A stretch of 64,000 bases of DNA from CAMCXT01 sp040403315 (GCA_040403315.1 JBBAKX010000002.1:124001-188000); one strand, 5' to 3'. Shown: positions 9,017 through 18,607, numbered from the stretch's first letter. The notes: generated by a model not told the origin, from the letters alone. Numbers and translations are program-made.

Positions 9017-9745
9017 ATGGCTATTACAGAGAATACAGAAGGATTTCCAGAGTGGGGTGAGATTAATCGATTGATACAAAACAAGTCGATTGATGGGTCT
9101 GATATTTTAAACAGAATCAGACAAAATACTCCTCATGATGAAGCAGGAAAAGGGATTAAAGCCTATCTTGAAAAGTACAACTATTCAATTGAAGCTGTTC
9201 GAAAATTTAGTCTACGTTCGCAAAAACGCATTCAAGCATATTCACAAAAAAATCAATTGCGGCGAGTTTATTTACCTGCGGCAGCTGTAATTATTGGAAT
9301 AGCAGCGCTAACAACTTGGTTTATTACCAATCAAGGTTCATCGAAGAATTGGGAAGATTATTACCAACGTGAGTCAGGCTTTCCTGTGCTCATGGGAAAG
9401 TTAAATCCGGATGATGAATGGATGCAGTCGTTTCGAAACCGAGAATTCGCCCTGTCGGAAACGATTATTCGAAAGCAAATTTCAGCATTTGGAATAAATG
9501 ATACGCTCTGCTATTACTTAGCCATTTGTTTATTTGAGCAAGACAAAACTGAAGCTGCATTGGCAATGCTGAATAACAAATGCAGTAGCAGCGATAAAAC
9601 AGAAACCTTGAAAGGCTTTATCTTTTGGAAAATGGGCGATCGGTTGTTGGCTTCTTCAACATTCACAAAGATTTCAAGAGATTTCCCAGCAAGTGCATCT
9701 GGTAAATTGGCTACTAAAATTATTTCAGACCATGCACTAGAATAA
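9017..9745 (+). CDS. membrane-anchored TPR-like protein, candidate anti-sigma partner
   Basis: 242 residues from ATG 9017 (an in-frame Met at 8990 lies inside the sigma gene and is not preferred). Residues 1-83 are soluble and become strongly basic just before one membrane segment at about 84-103 (VYLPAAAVIIGIAAL). The rest has TPR-like helices (DTLCYYLAICLFEQDKTEAA). The basic flank predicts N-in/C-out topology, so the N-terminus could hold the sigma factor in the cytosol and the TPR part could sense in the periplasm. This role is inferred from order and topology; I see no known anti-sigma domain. Its 3' end overlaps the convergent CHAT gene by 9 bases. Confidence 0.7.
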   Translation: MAITENTEGFPEWGEINRLIQNKSIDGSDILNRIRQNTPHDEAGKGIKAYLEKYNYSIEAVRKFSLRSQKRIQAYSQKNQLRRVYLPAAAVIIGIAALTTWFITNQGSSKNWEDYYQRESGFPVLMGKLNPDDEWMQSFRNREFALSETIIRKQISAFGINDTLCYYLAICLFEQDKTEAALAMLNNKCSSSDKTETLKGFIFWKMGDRLLASSTFTKISRDFPASASGKLATKIISDHALE

Positions 9746-10741
9746 TTTTTTATTGATGACTTTGATTATTAATGTGAACATTCCGAGTAAAACAATCATT
9801 AATATCAACAACTCGAAATTGTTGTTGCGATTTACCCAGTAAGGGATACCTGATGATGTACCAAAGAGAATTAAACCTCCCCAATATTGAGGATGCAATT
9901 GATTTGGTGCGGCATGTTTAAGAAAATCACACTTGGCTAATTTGAGCGATTCGTCTGCATCATTTCCTTTTGCGAGATAGCCATAAAAATTCCGCATGAT
10001 TTCGGCGGAAGTCAATTCATCTATTTCCCAAACTGAAACAATTTGACGTTTAACACCTGCATTGGTTAAAGCCTCAGCCATACCAGACATGCCTTCATTA
10101 TAATAGAAATTCCCTTTCCAACTGTTGCACGTTACCATAGCTACCAATTCACAGTTCAAATCCTTCTTTCTAATATCTTCCGGTTTTATAAAAGAATTAC
10201 TTAGCCAAATACCTTGATTTTCAGCACCATGACTAAATAAATGATAAATGTCAGAGGTTTGAAGATGTTGAATAACCTCATTGATATTTAATCTTTGTAT
10301 TTGGGGCTTAACATTAAAATCGGATGCGATAGAAATTACAGTTTTTCGGGCTATTCTTAAATCGACTAAAGAATCGGGCAACGCAGGCGAGTTAATCGAT
10401 ATATTTGGTGAAGAGACTTCAGCATCAACAGGCTTTTCTTGCAATACATCTGGCAAGCTGGTTAACAAGTGTGAGACCGCAAAATCTTGAATAAAAAAAT
10501 GGGGAATACTATCTTTGTCGAAAGAAGTAATCCAAACATCAGGTGGCAGTATATTGAAATTGGGATCGCTTGTGTATTGCAACTTGTGAATTCCCTTTTT
10601 CTGAAGAATTTCAATATTGGGTTTAATAATTTGCTGGTAGTATTGGTACGATTCATTCTTCCATTTATTTGTATTTTTTGATCTTATAGAACTTAATGCT
10701 AAATCAGGAAGGTAATCTGATGCCGATTTCCAATTTTTCAC
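9737..10741 (-). pseudogene. CHAT (caspase-like) protease domain, C-terminal part of a split TPR-CHAT gene
   Basis: Residues numbered from GTG 10741: the catalytic pair of a CHAT domain is visible as His171 (YHLFSHGAENQG) and Cys205 (VAMVTCNSWKG). The family signatures GMSGMAEALTNAGVKRQIVS, VWEID and PQYWGGLILFG follow, then one membrane segment at about 309-327 and a basic tail. Upstream of the GTG the same frame stays meaningful (FNSLQWFITKDTAWVT) back to 10787 and joins the TPR fragment through a +1 shift. The full gene (9737-12407, about 890 codons) has the normal architecture of exported Bacteroidota TPR-CHAT proteins: signal peptide, TPR, CHAT, membrane anchor. It is convergent with the sigma and membrane-protein genes. 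Active-site residues are intact. Confidence 0.85.
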
Positions 10742-10784
10742 GGTTACCCAAGCCGTATCTTTGGTGATAAACCACTGTAGGCTA

Positions 10785-11954
10785 TTAAAATAAATTCAGT
10801 TGTGAGAAATGAGAAACATGCAACAATGCAGCATTTGTTGGCTTCAGTTTTTGTTGAGCTTTCTTAATTGTTAATGCAAATTTATTGTTTGCATATTTAC
10901 TGATAACCGGAATTTTCAAATCAATTAAAGAAATGGCATACCTAAAATTTCTGTATTTAATGAGTGTGTTTTCAATCGTTTTTTTATGGTCTATTTTACT
11001 AAATTCTTCGAATTGATTTTGACATAACAACAATGAATCGTTTGCCATTCTGGCTTTACTCATTTCACGGTAACACAATTCTTTAAACTTTTGAGGATAG
11101 CCTAAATTGCTTTTTTGGAGCTTAGATTGTGTGTGGTAGATAAAACGATATTTCTGAGAGTAATCCCATGCTGCATCCATATCTGATTGCAAATGAAATT
11201 TATTATAAAGACCTGCGGTAACAAATTCAAGCTCTTGGAATGGCATTACACTGTAAATGTCATTTTCAGGTTGATCGATCAACATCTTATTAAACAACAA
11301 ACGGAGATAAAAAATTTCTTCACTGCGTTTTAACAATTTTCTATAGAAAAACAATGCTGGAGCGCTAAAGTCCTTGAAGATTCTTTTTGTATCAGAAATG
11401 CTGTAAATCCTGTAGGCTCCAATTATTTTCCTCCATTTTAAACAGAATGCAGGATGTTGATTTTTATCAACATAATTCATTTCGATTGATTTTTTTAACC
11501 AATAAACCGACCGATCAAGTGCATTTTCATAACCATAGATAATGCCTTTCAAATAATACAGATTAGATAGGTAAGGATGTTTCTTTCCTGCAAGTTTTAA
11601 ATAAGCAGTTTCAATTCTTGTTAATTCATCAATAACAGATTTCTTTATTATTTCTTTGTCCTTTCTATTGCTTGAAAGCGCTGCACATACGATATCAAAT
11701 TCAGGCATTACAAGGGCTTGTTGGATCCTTAGCTTTTCTATCGTTTGCGATGGGTACCATTTATTGAGCAGCAAATTGCAAGTGTCTTTATAGTCAATAA
11801 TTTTATCAGAAGGAAACCCCATTCCATTTCTCAAGCAGCTAACGTAGTTGGAATACACTTGCCACTTGGGAAACTTAAATTCGATTTCAGGATTTTCCCA
11901 ACATAAACGGAGCGCTTTACAGGTATGTGCTCGCCCAGAGTCGCCTTGAATCAT
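10785..11954 (-). pseudogene. middle TPR region of the split TPR-CHAT gene
   Basis: Helical TPR-type sequence (KHPYLSNLYYLKGIIYGYEN, then ALDRSVYWLKKSIEMNYVD) ends with LKPTNAALLHVSHFSQLNLF, the strand that normally opens a CHAT domain ('NAALLEYF' type). The frame then stops at TAA (10785-10787) directly after TTT. Reading one base on gives FNSLQWFITKD, the next CHAT strand. So a single extra T in the T4 run (10787-10790), or a +1 slip at UUU-UAA, separates it from the CHAT part. At its 5' end it is in the same frame as the N-terminal fragment, separated only by TAG. Confidence 0.75.
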
Positions 11955-11987
11955 GGCTGAAAAATACTTTGCCTGAAGCGTATGGTA

Positions 11988-12407
11988 CTAGGCTTGTTTA
12001 GCTGGATTATTGGCTAATTCCTTCCCCCAAAAACGACCTAAAGATTTAATTTCTTTGTGGTAAAGATCAAATTCACTTAACTGATAATAAATATCTGCAA
12101 CCAGTAATCTTCTTTCTTCTTCAAGTAAAAATGGCCCATCACATTTTGAAGCACTATTTTGATCGATAGCATTGAGCATTTGAAGCGCCAGAAATGAAGC
12201 ACCTTGATCGTGCAACAATCTGGCTTTTAATACTTGTGCATTGGGACAATTAGAATGCCTACCAAGTAATTTCCATGCTTGGTGATAGTTTCCCGATGCT
12301 ATGGCATTCCATTCAAGTTGCAGTGTTGAAACAGGAAAGCGCACCTGCAATTGCGCAGCGGAATGCGAGTAAATAAACGTAACAAAAAAGATAAGCAGCA
12401 GTCTCAT
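11988..12407 (-). pseudogene. signal peptide and first TPR repeats of the split TPR-CHAT gene
   Basis: Start ATG 12407 (MRLLLIFFVTFIYSHSAAQ), a standard signal peptide; the in-frame ATG further upstream at 12491 is less likely. TPR-like helices follow (NAQVLKARLLHDQGASFLAL). An in-frame amber TAG (11988-11990) interrupts NNPAKQA. The frame continues without a break as YHTLQAKYFSAMIQGDSGRA into the next fragment, so this is one gene with a nonsense codon and not two genes. Confidence 0.7.
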
Positions 12408-12644
12408 TTCGAGCCAATGAAGTAGTATAACAGTATCTTTAGCATTGATATACGTTCTTAATATGCAAAATAATTGTTCAATATTAATCAAACAAGATGA
12501 AAAAATATTGCACCATTTAGTCCAAGTTAGTTCAAGTTTACTTTCACTTTTATTGGTACATTATTGTTGCTCGTTCGTTTTATAAGTGGATTTTAATCTC
12601 GACAGTTTTTGGAAAGAGATTTATAATTGTTAGCAGCAAGTGAT

Positions 12645-13028
12645 ATGTTAAGTATCTATCGACCAATATTCATTTTGGTCTTGTTTTTCCTCGCTCAATT
12701 TGTTCATGCACAAACATTAAAACCTATGCTTCTCATTAAGCTCAACGGCAGCAAAGCCGAACTTCGCCAAACGAATGGAAACTTGGTTCGTTTTATTGGC
12801 AATGGTGATGTATCATTTGCCGATATCAACGGCGCGCAGGATCATGTATTGATTACAACTACTTCGGGTAAAGTTGAACTTCGATCGCTTACTAATAATT
12901 TGGTTCGTTACATTGGGAATGGCGATGCTGTTGATGCGCGCTGGAATTCTAGCGAAATATTGGTGAGGACCAAATCGGGCAAGCTGGAACTGAGATCTAT
13001 TACGAATAATCTTGTTCGGTATTTATGA
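12645..13028 (+). CDS. secreted short beta-repeat protein (SGKVELR repeats)
   Basis: 127 residues from ATG 12645, with signal peptide MLSIYRPIFILVLFFLAQFV-HAQ. The mature protein is about three units of the type 'SGK-ELRS-TNNLVRYIGNGD', a compact beta-blade repeat. A paralogue with the same unit and no signal peptide lies at 24378-24656. I know no function. A strong terminator follows at 13060-13100. It is divergent from the TPR-CHAT gene. Confidence 0.7.
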   Translation: MLSIYRPIFILVLFFLAQFVHAQTLKPMLLIKLNGSKAELRQTNGNLVRFIGNGDVSFADINGAQDHVLITTTSGKVELRSLTNNLVRYIGNGDAVDARWNSSEILVRTKSGKLELRSITNNLVRYL

Positions 13029-13059
13029 TAAATCAATCTTCCTAACCAGAGATTGATAT

Positions 13060-13100
13060 AAGGCTGTCTTTTCTTAATGAAAAGATGGCCTTTATTTTTA
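13060..13100 (+). terminator. rho-independent terminator
   Basis: Stem AAGGCTGTCTTTTC (13060-13073), loop TTAAT, GAAAAGATGGCCTT (13079-13092), then a T-rich tract TTATTTTTATT. The arms pair over 14 positions with a T/T and a G/T position inside. It sits 32 bases after the repeat-protein stop. Confidence 0.75.
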
Positions 13101-13274
13101 TTGTACTTTCAAAACGATAGCTTAGGCATTAACCCTCAATTTATAAATTTATACCATTGATTATCTGAAACTTAAAACATTATGCACAGTCTTTCTTGCT
13201 TGGTTTTTCGAAATGCAAATCTGTTTCAGTGAGAGGAAAGAGGTTTGCCGAAACCTAAATTTAACTTTTTAATT

Positions 13275-16200
13275 ATGAAAAAAATGTCGATTTATTTGGC
13301 AATTCTTTCGAGCTTTTTTGCCCTGAGCTCGAAAATTTATGCCCAAAACTGTGGTGGAAACTTCACCCAGTATCAGGTTCTTTCGCGAAATAACGGAGAG
13401 AACTTCAGACAATTTGGCGACATCAACGGCGATGGTCTAACCGACTTAATTACGCAGGATAACGGAACCGTTGCACGTTTCTATCTGAACACCGGAACTG
13501 GCTACACAGCTGCAGGTTCATTACAATTACCATCATTTGGTAATGTTGTTGCTGCGAAGGATTTCGACAATGATGGTCGTGTTGACTTATTATCTAATTC
13601 AATTACAGGAACAAACTGCTTAAGCAATCAAATTCGTATTTTCTGGAATACAGATCAAAACAATGCATTCTTTAGCACCGGGCTTAGCACCAATCTACCT
13701 CTACCGGTAAATCCTTACTGCATGCAAAGTCAGGATATCGATTTCAATGGTGATGGTTTGCTCGATATTATTGCTACCAGTATGCCATTCAGCCCAAGCA
13801 CAAATAGCCCAGGCAGAACTTACTTGAATAATGGGAACCGTAATTTTTCAGTTGCTGCAGATTTTCTATGGCCACGTGATTTGTATGGTACCCATACACG
13901 CGATTTCAATGGCGATGGTAATGCCGACTTTCTTGTAACCATTAAAGATGGCTGGGCCGATGGTCTTCGTGGTATGTATTACTACAGAGGGAATGGAAAT
14001 GGGACCTTTCAAGCTCCGATTTTAAATTTTAATTCAGCTCCGCTTGCTGCAGGTGGCATTCCAATTCAAGCAGATCCACTAAATAACAACACAGAAGATG
14101 TACTTATGTCTTTAAATGGTGTTAGTCCGGCAACTATTAAACTAGGTAAATGGAATGGCGGCAATAATTTTGCTTTCAGCGATATCAGCATCCCTACTGG
14201 TTTTGCTACAAGTCAAGCTTTTGATTTTGACTTAGATGGAAAGCAGGATATCATGATACTTTCTACCAATGGGCAAAATATTTTAGGTTGGATGACAGGC
14301 AATGGAAATGGAACTTATACTTCAAATGCTAGCAATATTCTTCAGTCAAATGAGCATAACCTAGGTACATTGTTTAAAGACGTAAATTCTAATACTCAAT
14401 ATATCAGTGGCTCAAATCCCAATACACTCATTGTTTACAGAAGAAACGTTGCTCAAACCAGTTTCATTACTGAGAATATAACTGCTTGTGGATCATACAA
14501 TTGGAATGGCAATTCTTACACTCAAAGTGGATCATATAATGAAACTTTGTTTACGAATGTAAATGGATGTGATTCAATTGTCTCAACTTTGAACTTAACA
14601 ATTATTGCAGAAACACCGCAACCGCCGACAGCTTGTTATCAAACGGCAACGTTCAACAATCAAACTTGTTCTTGGGATGTAACTGGCAGTCCAGCTCCAG
14701 CAATTGAAACCAACGCATCAGCTTGTGGAAGTTATACTTGGGAAGTGAATGGACAATCATACACTGCTTCTGGAAACTTTACATTCTCTCAAAATTGCCA
14801 AGATTATACTTTGAACTTAACGATCAAACAAGCTACAACTTCATCAGTTATCGCTGCAATAACTCAAGGCGAATCGCACAACTTCAATGATCAGAATTTA
14901 ACTGCAGCTGGAACATACTCTGCTACACTTCAAAATGCGGCAGGATGTGATAGTTTGGTAACGTTAAATTTAACGGTAGAGCCAGCTGTTAATCAGATAA
15001 ATTGTAATATCAATTCATCTGATTCCGAAATCTGTTTAGGTGAAAATGTAACACTTTCAATGGAGGTTTCAGGCCAATCTTCTTCTCAGTTATTAAACAC
15101 CAATGAGTTCAATGTGGTTGGAACTTACAATGGGAAGACTTATTTGGTTACAAACAACTCAATGACTTGGAATGATGCCAAAGCATATGCTGAAAACTTA
15201 AACTTTTCGGGATCTTCTTTGGCTGTATTTGAAACACTTGAGGAAAACAATGAAGTGTATGCCCTAACGAATCAATATTCAGAATGGCTTTGGATTGGAC
15301 TTTTCCAAGATTTAAGTTCTCCTCAATATTCAGAACCGAATGGTGGCTGGACTTGGGTTAATGGAGATCCAATAAATTACTCCAACTTTCAACCAGGTGA
15401 GCCTAGTAATGGGCTCTCAATCGAAAATCATGGCCAACTTAGACGTTATCCGAATGGCAAGTGGAATGACTTTGATGCGAATGGAGCCACCAAAGCGATA
15501 ATTGAAATTGATGAAATTCAAAATGAGAGTTATTTGTGGAATACAGGTGAAACAACACAAACCATTTCTATCACCCCGTCATCTAGCTCAACATACAGCT
15601 GCGTATACACTTTAGGAACGCAAACTTGCACGAACGAGGTTACTATTACTGTTAACCAACCAAGTTCAGAAACAGTTAACGCTTCCATCACTGAAGGCGA
15701 AACATACAACTTCAACGGTCAGAACTTAGCTGCTGCTGGAACTTACACTGCTACACTTCAAAATGCTGCTGGATGTGATTCTGTTGTTACCTTGAACCTT
15801 ACTGTAAATCCAGCACCAGAGGCGGGATGTTATGCAACTTCGGTGATGAATTTCGTACAAGGTCAGCGTGCTGATGCTACGAATGTTATGGCTATTCGTA
15901 GCAATGCTGAACTAGCACTTGGAATGCCTGAACCAGTTGTTACCAATGTGGTGAACTTTGTGTCGCTTGGTTTTGGTGGATCTATTACACTTGCTTTTGA
16001 AGCACCAATTGCGAACGGCGAAGGAAATGATATCTTGATCAACGAAGCAACTTGGGGCAATAACTCTTGCAACAATTATCCAGAAACTGCCGATGTTTTT
16101 GCTTCACAAGATGGTGTGAACTTCATCTATTTAAGTCGAGTGTGTCAAGATGCTGAATTGGATCTTGGTGCTCTTTCTTGGGCACAGTACATTCGTATTG

Positions 16201-17075
16201 TAGATGTTTCTAATCAAATTTCGTTCAATGCTGATGCTGATGGATTTGATGTAAACGGAATCACTTGCTTAAATGGAGCAGCGACATCGCTTCCAGATGA
16301 TGGTTTGGTGGCTTGTTCGCTTCAGGAAATCGTTTCTTACACGCCAGAAAACCGTAAAAACGGAACAGCAGTTGGTGCACCTAGAAACAATCCAGTAAAC
16401 GCTCTCGGAACTCCTCAAAACAACAACACCATCAACTTTACGGCGCTTGGTTTTGGTGGAACAATGGTGGCTAAATTCGATTACGTAGTATTTAACCAAC
16501 CAGGAAACGATCTTCGTGTTACCGAAACTTCTTTCGGAAACCCAAGCTGCAATAATTACCCAGAAAAAGCACGTGTAAGTGTATCAATGGACAATGTAAA
16601 TTGGACTGAATTGGGCGAAATTTGTCAGGACGGAGAGATCGATCTTGGCAATGTGAATTATGCACAATACATCAAGATTCAAGATGCGTCTCCAATCAGC
16701 TCAAATAAGTTTAATGGCGCTGCTGATGGTTACGATGTGGATGCTGTAATGGTATTGAACAATGGTTGCGGAACTTCATCTGCAAGACTTGCTCAACTAG
16801 ACAACACAACAACGCCTGATGCTTCAATGTCGATTTCTGCATTCCCGAATCCAATGGAAGATTACACCATCGTAAATTTCGAAGGATTGGAAAATGATGC
16901 TGAATTTACCTTCCAAATCATGGATGCAGCTGGTCGCGTAATTCGCAACAACAACATTCGAGTTTCAACTGCTAATCCTACCTATTTGTTCGACGCATCA
17001 GAATTGGCGCGTGGAATTTATCAGGTAGTCATTGCGAACGATAATGGCGGCCAAATTATTCGCTTAGTTAAATAA
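13275..17075 (+). CDS. giant T9SS-exported protein with FG-GAP repeats and a C-type lectin domain
   Basis: 1266 residues from ATG 13275 (signal peptide MKKMSIYLAILSSFFALSSK-IYAQ; a TTG 30 bases upstream is not needed). Order: FG-GAP/VCBS repeats with calcium-type DxNxDG loops (FGDINGDGLTDL, KDFDNDGRVDLL, DFNGDGNADFL) over about 30-360; two 'TACGSYxW' modules and two 'GCDS' modules around 400-580; a C-type lectin domain around 610-750 (KTYLVTNNSMTWNDAKAYAE, WIGLF, GKWNDF); two discoidin-like repeats (FVSLGFGGSITLAFEAP and NFTALGFGGTMVAKFDYV); then a type A sorting domain (SISAFPNPMEDYTIVNFEG). Probably a surface adhesin or carbohydrate-binding protein. Followed by a terminator. Confidence 0.85.
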   Translation: MKKMSIYLAILSSFFALSSKIYAQNCGGNFTQYQVLSRNNGENFRQFGDINGDGLTDLITQDNGTVARFYLNTGTGYTAAGSLQLPSFGNVVAAKDFDNDGRVDLLSNSITGTNCLSNQIRIFWNTDQNNAFFSTGLSTNLPLPVNPYCMQSQDIDFNGDGLLDIIATSMPFSPSTNSPGRTYLNNGNRNFSVAADFLWPRDLYGTHTRDFNGDGNADFLVTIKDGWADGLRGMYYYRGNGNGTFQAPILNFNSAPLAAGGIPIQADPLNNNTEDVLMSLNGVSPATIKLGKWNGGNNFAFSDISIPTGFATSQAFDFDLDGKQDIMILSTNGQNILGWMTGNGNGTYTSNASNILQSNEHNLGTLFKDVNSNTQYISGSNPNTLIVYRRNVAQTSFITENITACGSYNWNGNSYTQSGSYNETLFTNVNGCDSIVSTLNLTIIAETPQPPTACYQTATFNNQTCSWDVTGSPAPAIETNASACGSYTWEVNGQSYTASGNFTFSQNCQDYTLNLTIKQATTSSVIAAITQGESHNFNDQNLTAAGTYSATLQNAAGCDSLVTLNLTVEPAVNQINCNINSSDSEICLGENVTLSMEVSGQSSSQLLNTNEFNVVGTYNGKTYLVTNNSMTWNDAKAYAENLNFSGSSLAVFETLEENNEVYALTNQYSEWLWIGLFQDLSSPQYSEPNGGWTWVNGDPINYSNFQPGEPSNGLSIENHGQLRRYPNGKWNDFDANGATKAIIEIDEIQNESYLWNTGETTQTISITPSSSSTYSCVYTLGTQTCTNEVTITVNQPSSETVNASITEGETYNFNGQNLAAAGTYTATLQNAAGCDSVVTLNLTVNPAPEAGCYATSVMNFVQGQRADATNVMAIRSNAELALGMPEPVVTNVVNFVSLGFGGSITLAFEAPIANGEGNDILINEATWGNNSCNNYPETADVFASQDGVNFIYLSRVCQDAELDLGALSWAQYIRIVDVSNQISFNADADGFDVNGITCLNGAATSLPDDGLVACSLQEIVSYTPENRKNGTAVGAPRNNPVNALGTPQNNNTINFTALGFGGTMVAKFDYVVFNQPGNDLRVTETSFGNPSCNNYPEKARVSVSMDNVNWTELGEICQDGEIDLGNVNYAQYIKIQDASPISSNKFNGAADGYDVDAVMVLNNGCGTSSARLAQLDNTTTPDASMSISAFPNPMEDYTIVNFEGLENDAEFTFQIMDAAGRVIRNNNIRVSTANPTYLFDASELARGIYQVVIANDNGGQIIRLVK

Positions 17076-17152
17076 GCTGCCAGATTACCCACTGTTGGTT
17101 TGTGGGAAAATTCAAATCCTCGCTTCGGTGCCCTCCAGAGCGGGGATTTTTT
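17071..17152 (+). repeat. direct repeat DR1, 3' end of T9SS gene plus terminator
   Basis: AATAAGCTGCCAGAT, then CCACTGTTGGTTTGTGG and a terminator. The same block recurs at 20997-21080. The first bases are the stop region of the giant gene. A shorter shared stretch (AGAGATTGTTTATT) follows both copies, after about 50 extra bases here. Confidence 0.75.
17115..17152 (+). terminator. rho-independent terminator after the giant T9SS gene
   Basis: AATCCTCGCT (17115-17124) pairs with AGCGGGGATT (17139-17148), loop TCGGTGCCCTCCAG-like, followed by TTTTTT. One G/T pair in the stem. A small CCCAC/GTGGG hairpin precedes it. Confidence 0.75.
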
Positions 17153-17295
17153 ATATGTTAATATGAGCACTAACCCTTATCAGCACTGCAATTTAAATGC
17201 AACAAGAGATTGTTTATTTGCTCATTAAAGGCAAACCGGAAAGCCTAGAAAGTACGGGGTGTATCCGAAAAACCCAAGAGTAGGAAAAAATTGAA

Positions 17296-17706
17296 ATGCG
17301 AAAACTATTACTTCTTTTAGCAGGAGCCTCGCTTTTAAGTGCTTGCAGCACTGTGATGGCTCCTGGTTACACAACAGTTGAAAAGATTTACAAGCTAAAA
17401 AAAGGTATGACCTTAAGCGAAGTAGAAAATCTGCTTGATGCGCCAGCTTACGACATGTATGTGAATGTAGAGAATGGTGTTAAAATGGTCGAGTACAAAT
17501 ACGTTCATCGCCATTTGAAAGTAAGAGGCGAATACGATTCTGAAGCAAACTTAAACCAAGGCGCTACACGTTACATTAAACCAGCTGATTTGGTTGTTGT
17601 ATTTGTGCAAAATACAGGCAAAATGTTGTATTACTATACCTCTACTGGCATGGCCGATTCGAAGAATGCTTTGAATCAAATGAATCAAATTTTAAACACA
17701 AAATAA
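17296..17706 (+). CDS. small lipoprotein, BamE/SmpA-like
   Basis: 136 residues, lipoprotein signal (LLSAC, Cys about 17). The sequence YKLKKGMTLSEVENLLDAPAY matches the opening of BamE/OmlA-type domains ('I..GMt..eV..lLG.P'), which act in the outer-membrane envelope. The rest (VEYKYVHRHLKV, VVVFVQNTGKMLYYY) fits the same small alpha/beta fold. Seven bases separate it from a related gene (17714), so the cluster begins with two paralogous lipoproteins. The association with outer-membrane assembly is by fold only. Confidence 0.65.
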   Translation: MRKLLLLLAGASLLSACSTVMAPGYTTVEKIYKLKKGMTLSEVENLLDAPAYDMYVNVENGVKMVEYKYVHRHLKVRGEYDSEANLNQGATRYIKPADLVVVFVQNTGKMLYYYTSTGMADSKNALNQMNQILNTK

Positions 17707-17713
17707 TCATCAG

Positions 17714-18118
17714 ATGAAAAAGACTTTTTACGCAATAGCTATCAGCTTCATCATGGTGTTATTTTCATGCAAAAGCACCATAATTACACAGCATGCAACA
17801 ACCGAACAGCTTACTAGATTAGAACCTGGAATGAATAAGGATCAAGCATTAACGGTTTTTACCGGTATGTTTCCTTACGACATTATGATGGGTGCTGATG
17901 AAGGCTGCGAAATACATGTTTACAAGTATTGGAAGCCATCTAGAAAAATGCTCAGAGCAAACGTTCAATTGGAAGCCTATTGAAGTTCAGGAAAGAAGAT
18001 GTACGTTAAAGAGGCAGATGCATTTGTTTATTATAAAGACGGGAAGATTGTTTTAGTTTCTACAGAAGGAAATAAAGGCAAATATTTCAATCTACTTGAA
18101 ACTAGAGCAAATGACTAA
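17714..18118 (+). pseudogene. second BamE-like lipoprotein, disrupted
   Basis: The lipoprotein signal is intact (MVLFSC) and LEPGMNKDQALTVFTGMFP matches its neighbour. After KYWKPSRK the frame becomes nonsense and stops at TGA 17981. The +1 frame in between reads well (CSEQTFNWKPIEVQERR) and the original frame resumes at 17999 (MYVKEADAFVYYKDGKIVLV) to TAA 18116-18118. So an extra A in the run 17944-17948 and a compensating loss near 17991-18001 scramble about 17 codons. Repaired length is 134 codons, the same as its 136-codon neighbour, which supports 18118 as the true end. Confidence 0.65.
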
Positions 18119-18607
18119 AAGGCTTGCGCTGGTCCAGTTAAAGGTTGTACCGATCCAACTTCTTTAACCTATAATCCTGATGCTACTCAAGATGACGGAA
18201 CTTGTACATACTGTGAGTGTGGAATGGTTGCGAATCCTGATTTTGATTCAAAAAGGGCTTTGTCAGACTGTAATCAACCTTGTTTGCCTTTAGATGAAAA
18301 TATAAATCTAATCAAATGGTCGCCAAAGGCTAAGAATTCTGAAAGTGGTTCTGACTCTGAAGAATGCAACATTTGCGACATGATTAAAGCTGGAGAGAAG
18401 GTTACATTGAATGTGAATGTAAACTCATCAGAAGCTCCTGCAGCAAGAAAATCAGGTAATTCAAGAAATGAATCTCTTGATTTTAAATCGTCTAAACTCG
18501 GTTCGAAGTTTAGCAAAAAGGAGAAATCAAGAAAGAAGGCGAATAACGATTCTGGAGAAGAAAAATCAGGGTCTAGTATTGGTTTTAAAAAGCCATTTAA
18601 CAAGTGA
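18119..18607 (+). pseudogene. fragment with Cys-rich CTDPTSLTYNPDA module, no clear start
   Basis: The frame is open from just after TAA 18118 and continues to TGA 18607. It begins KACAGPVKGCTDPTSLTYNP then DATQDDGTCTY, a very common Bacteroidota extracellular module ('GCTDP.a.NYnp.At.ddGsC'). It continues with Cys-rich sequence (CNQPCLPLDENI, CNICDMIKAGEK) and a Lys/Ser-rich tail. There is no credible start: the Met at 18224 lies inside the module, and ATG 18111 is in another frame. Either it was fused in frame to the preceding lipoprotein (TAA 18116 being a nonsense change) or its start is lost to a frameshift. The stop overlaps the next gene by 4 bases. Confidence 0.55.

Noticed and set aside
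9003..9060. Zero-frame end of the sigma ORF as a real C-terminus
   Set aside because: It overlaps the next gene by 44 bases and lacks the region 4 helix-turn-helix that is perfectly encoded in the -1 frame.
18274..18603. Minus-strand ORF of 109 codons over the Cys-rich fragment
   Set aside because: The plus-strand frame has the known CTDP module and operon overlap; the minus frame is a codon-bias shadow (Ser/Phe/Leu rich).
18224..18607. Independent gene starting at Met 18224
   Set aside because: The Met lies in the middle of the Cys-rich module; the same frame is meaningful for 35 codons upstream.
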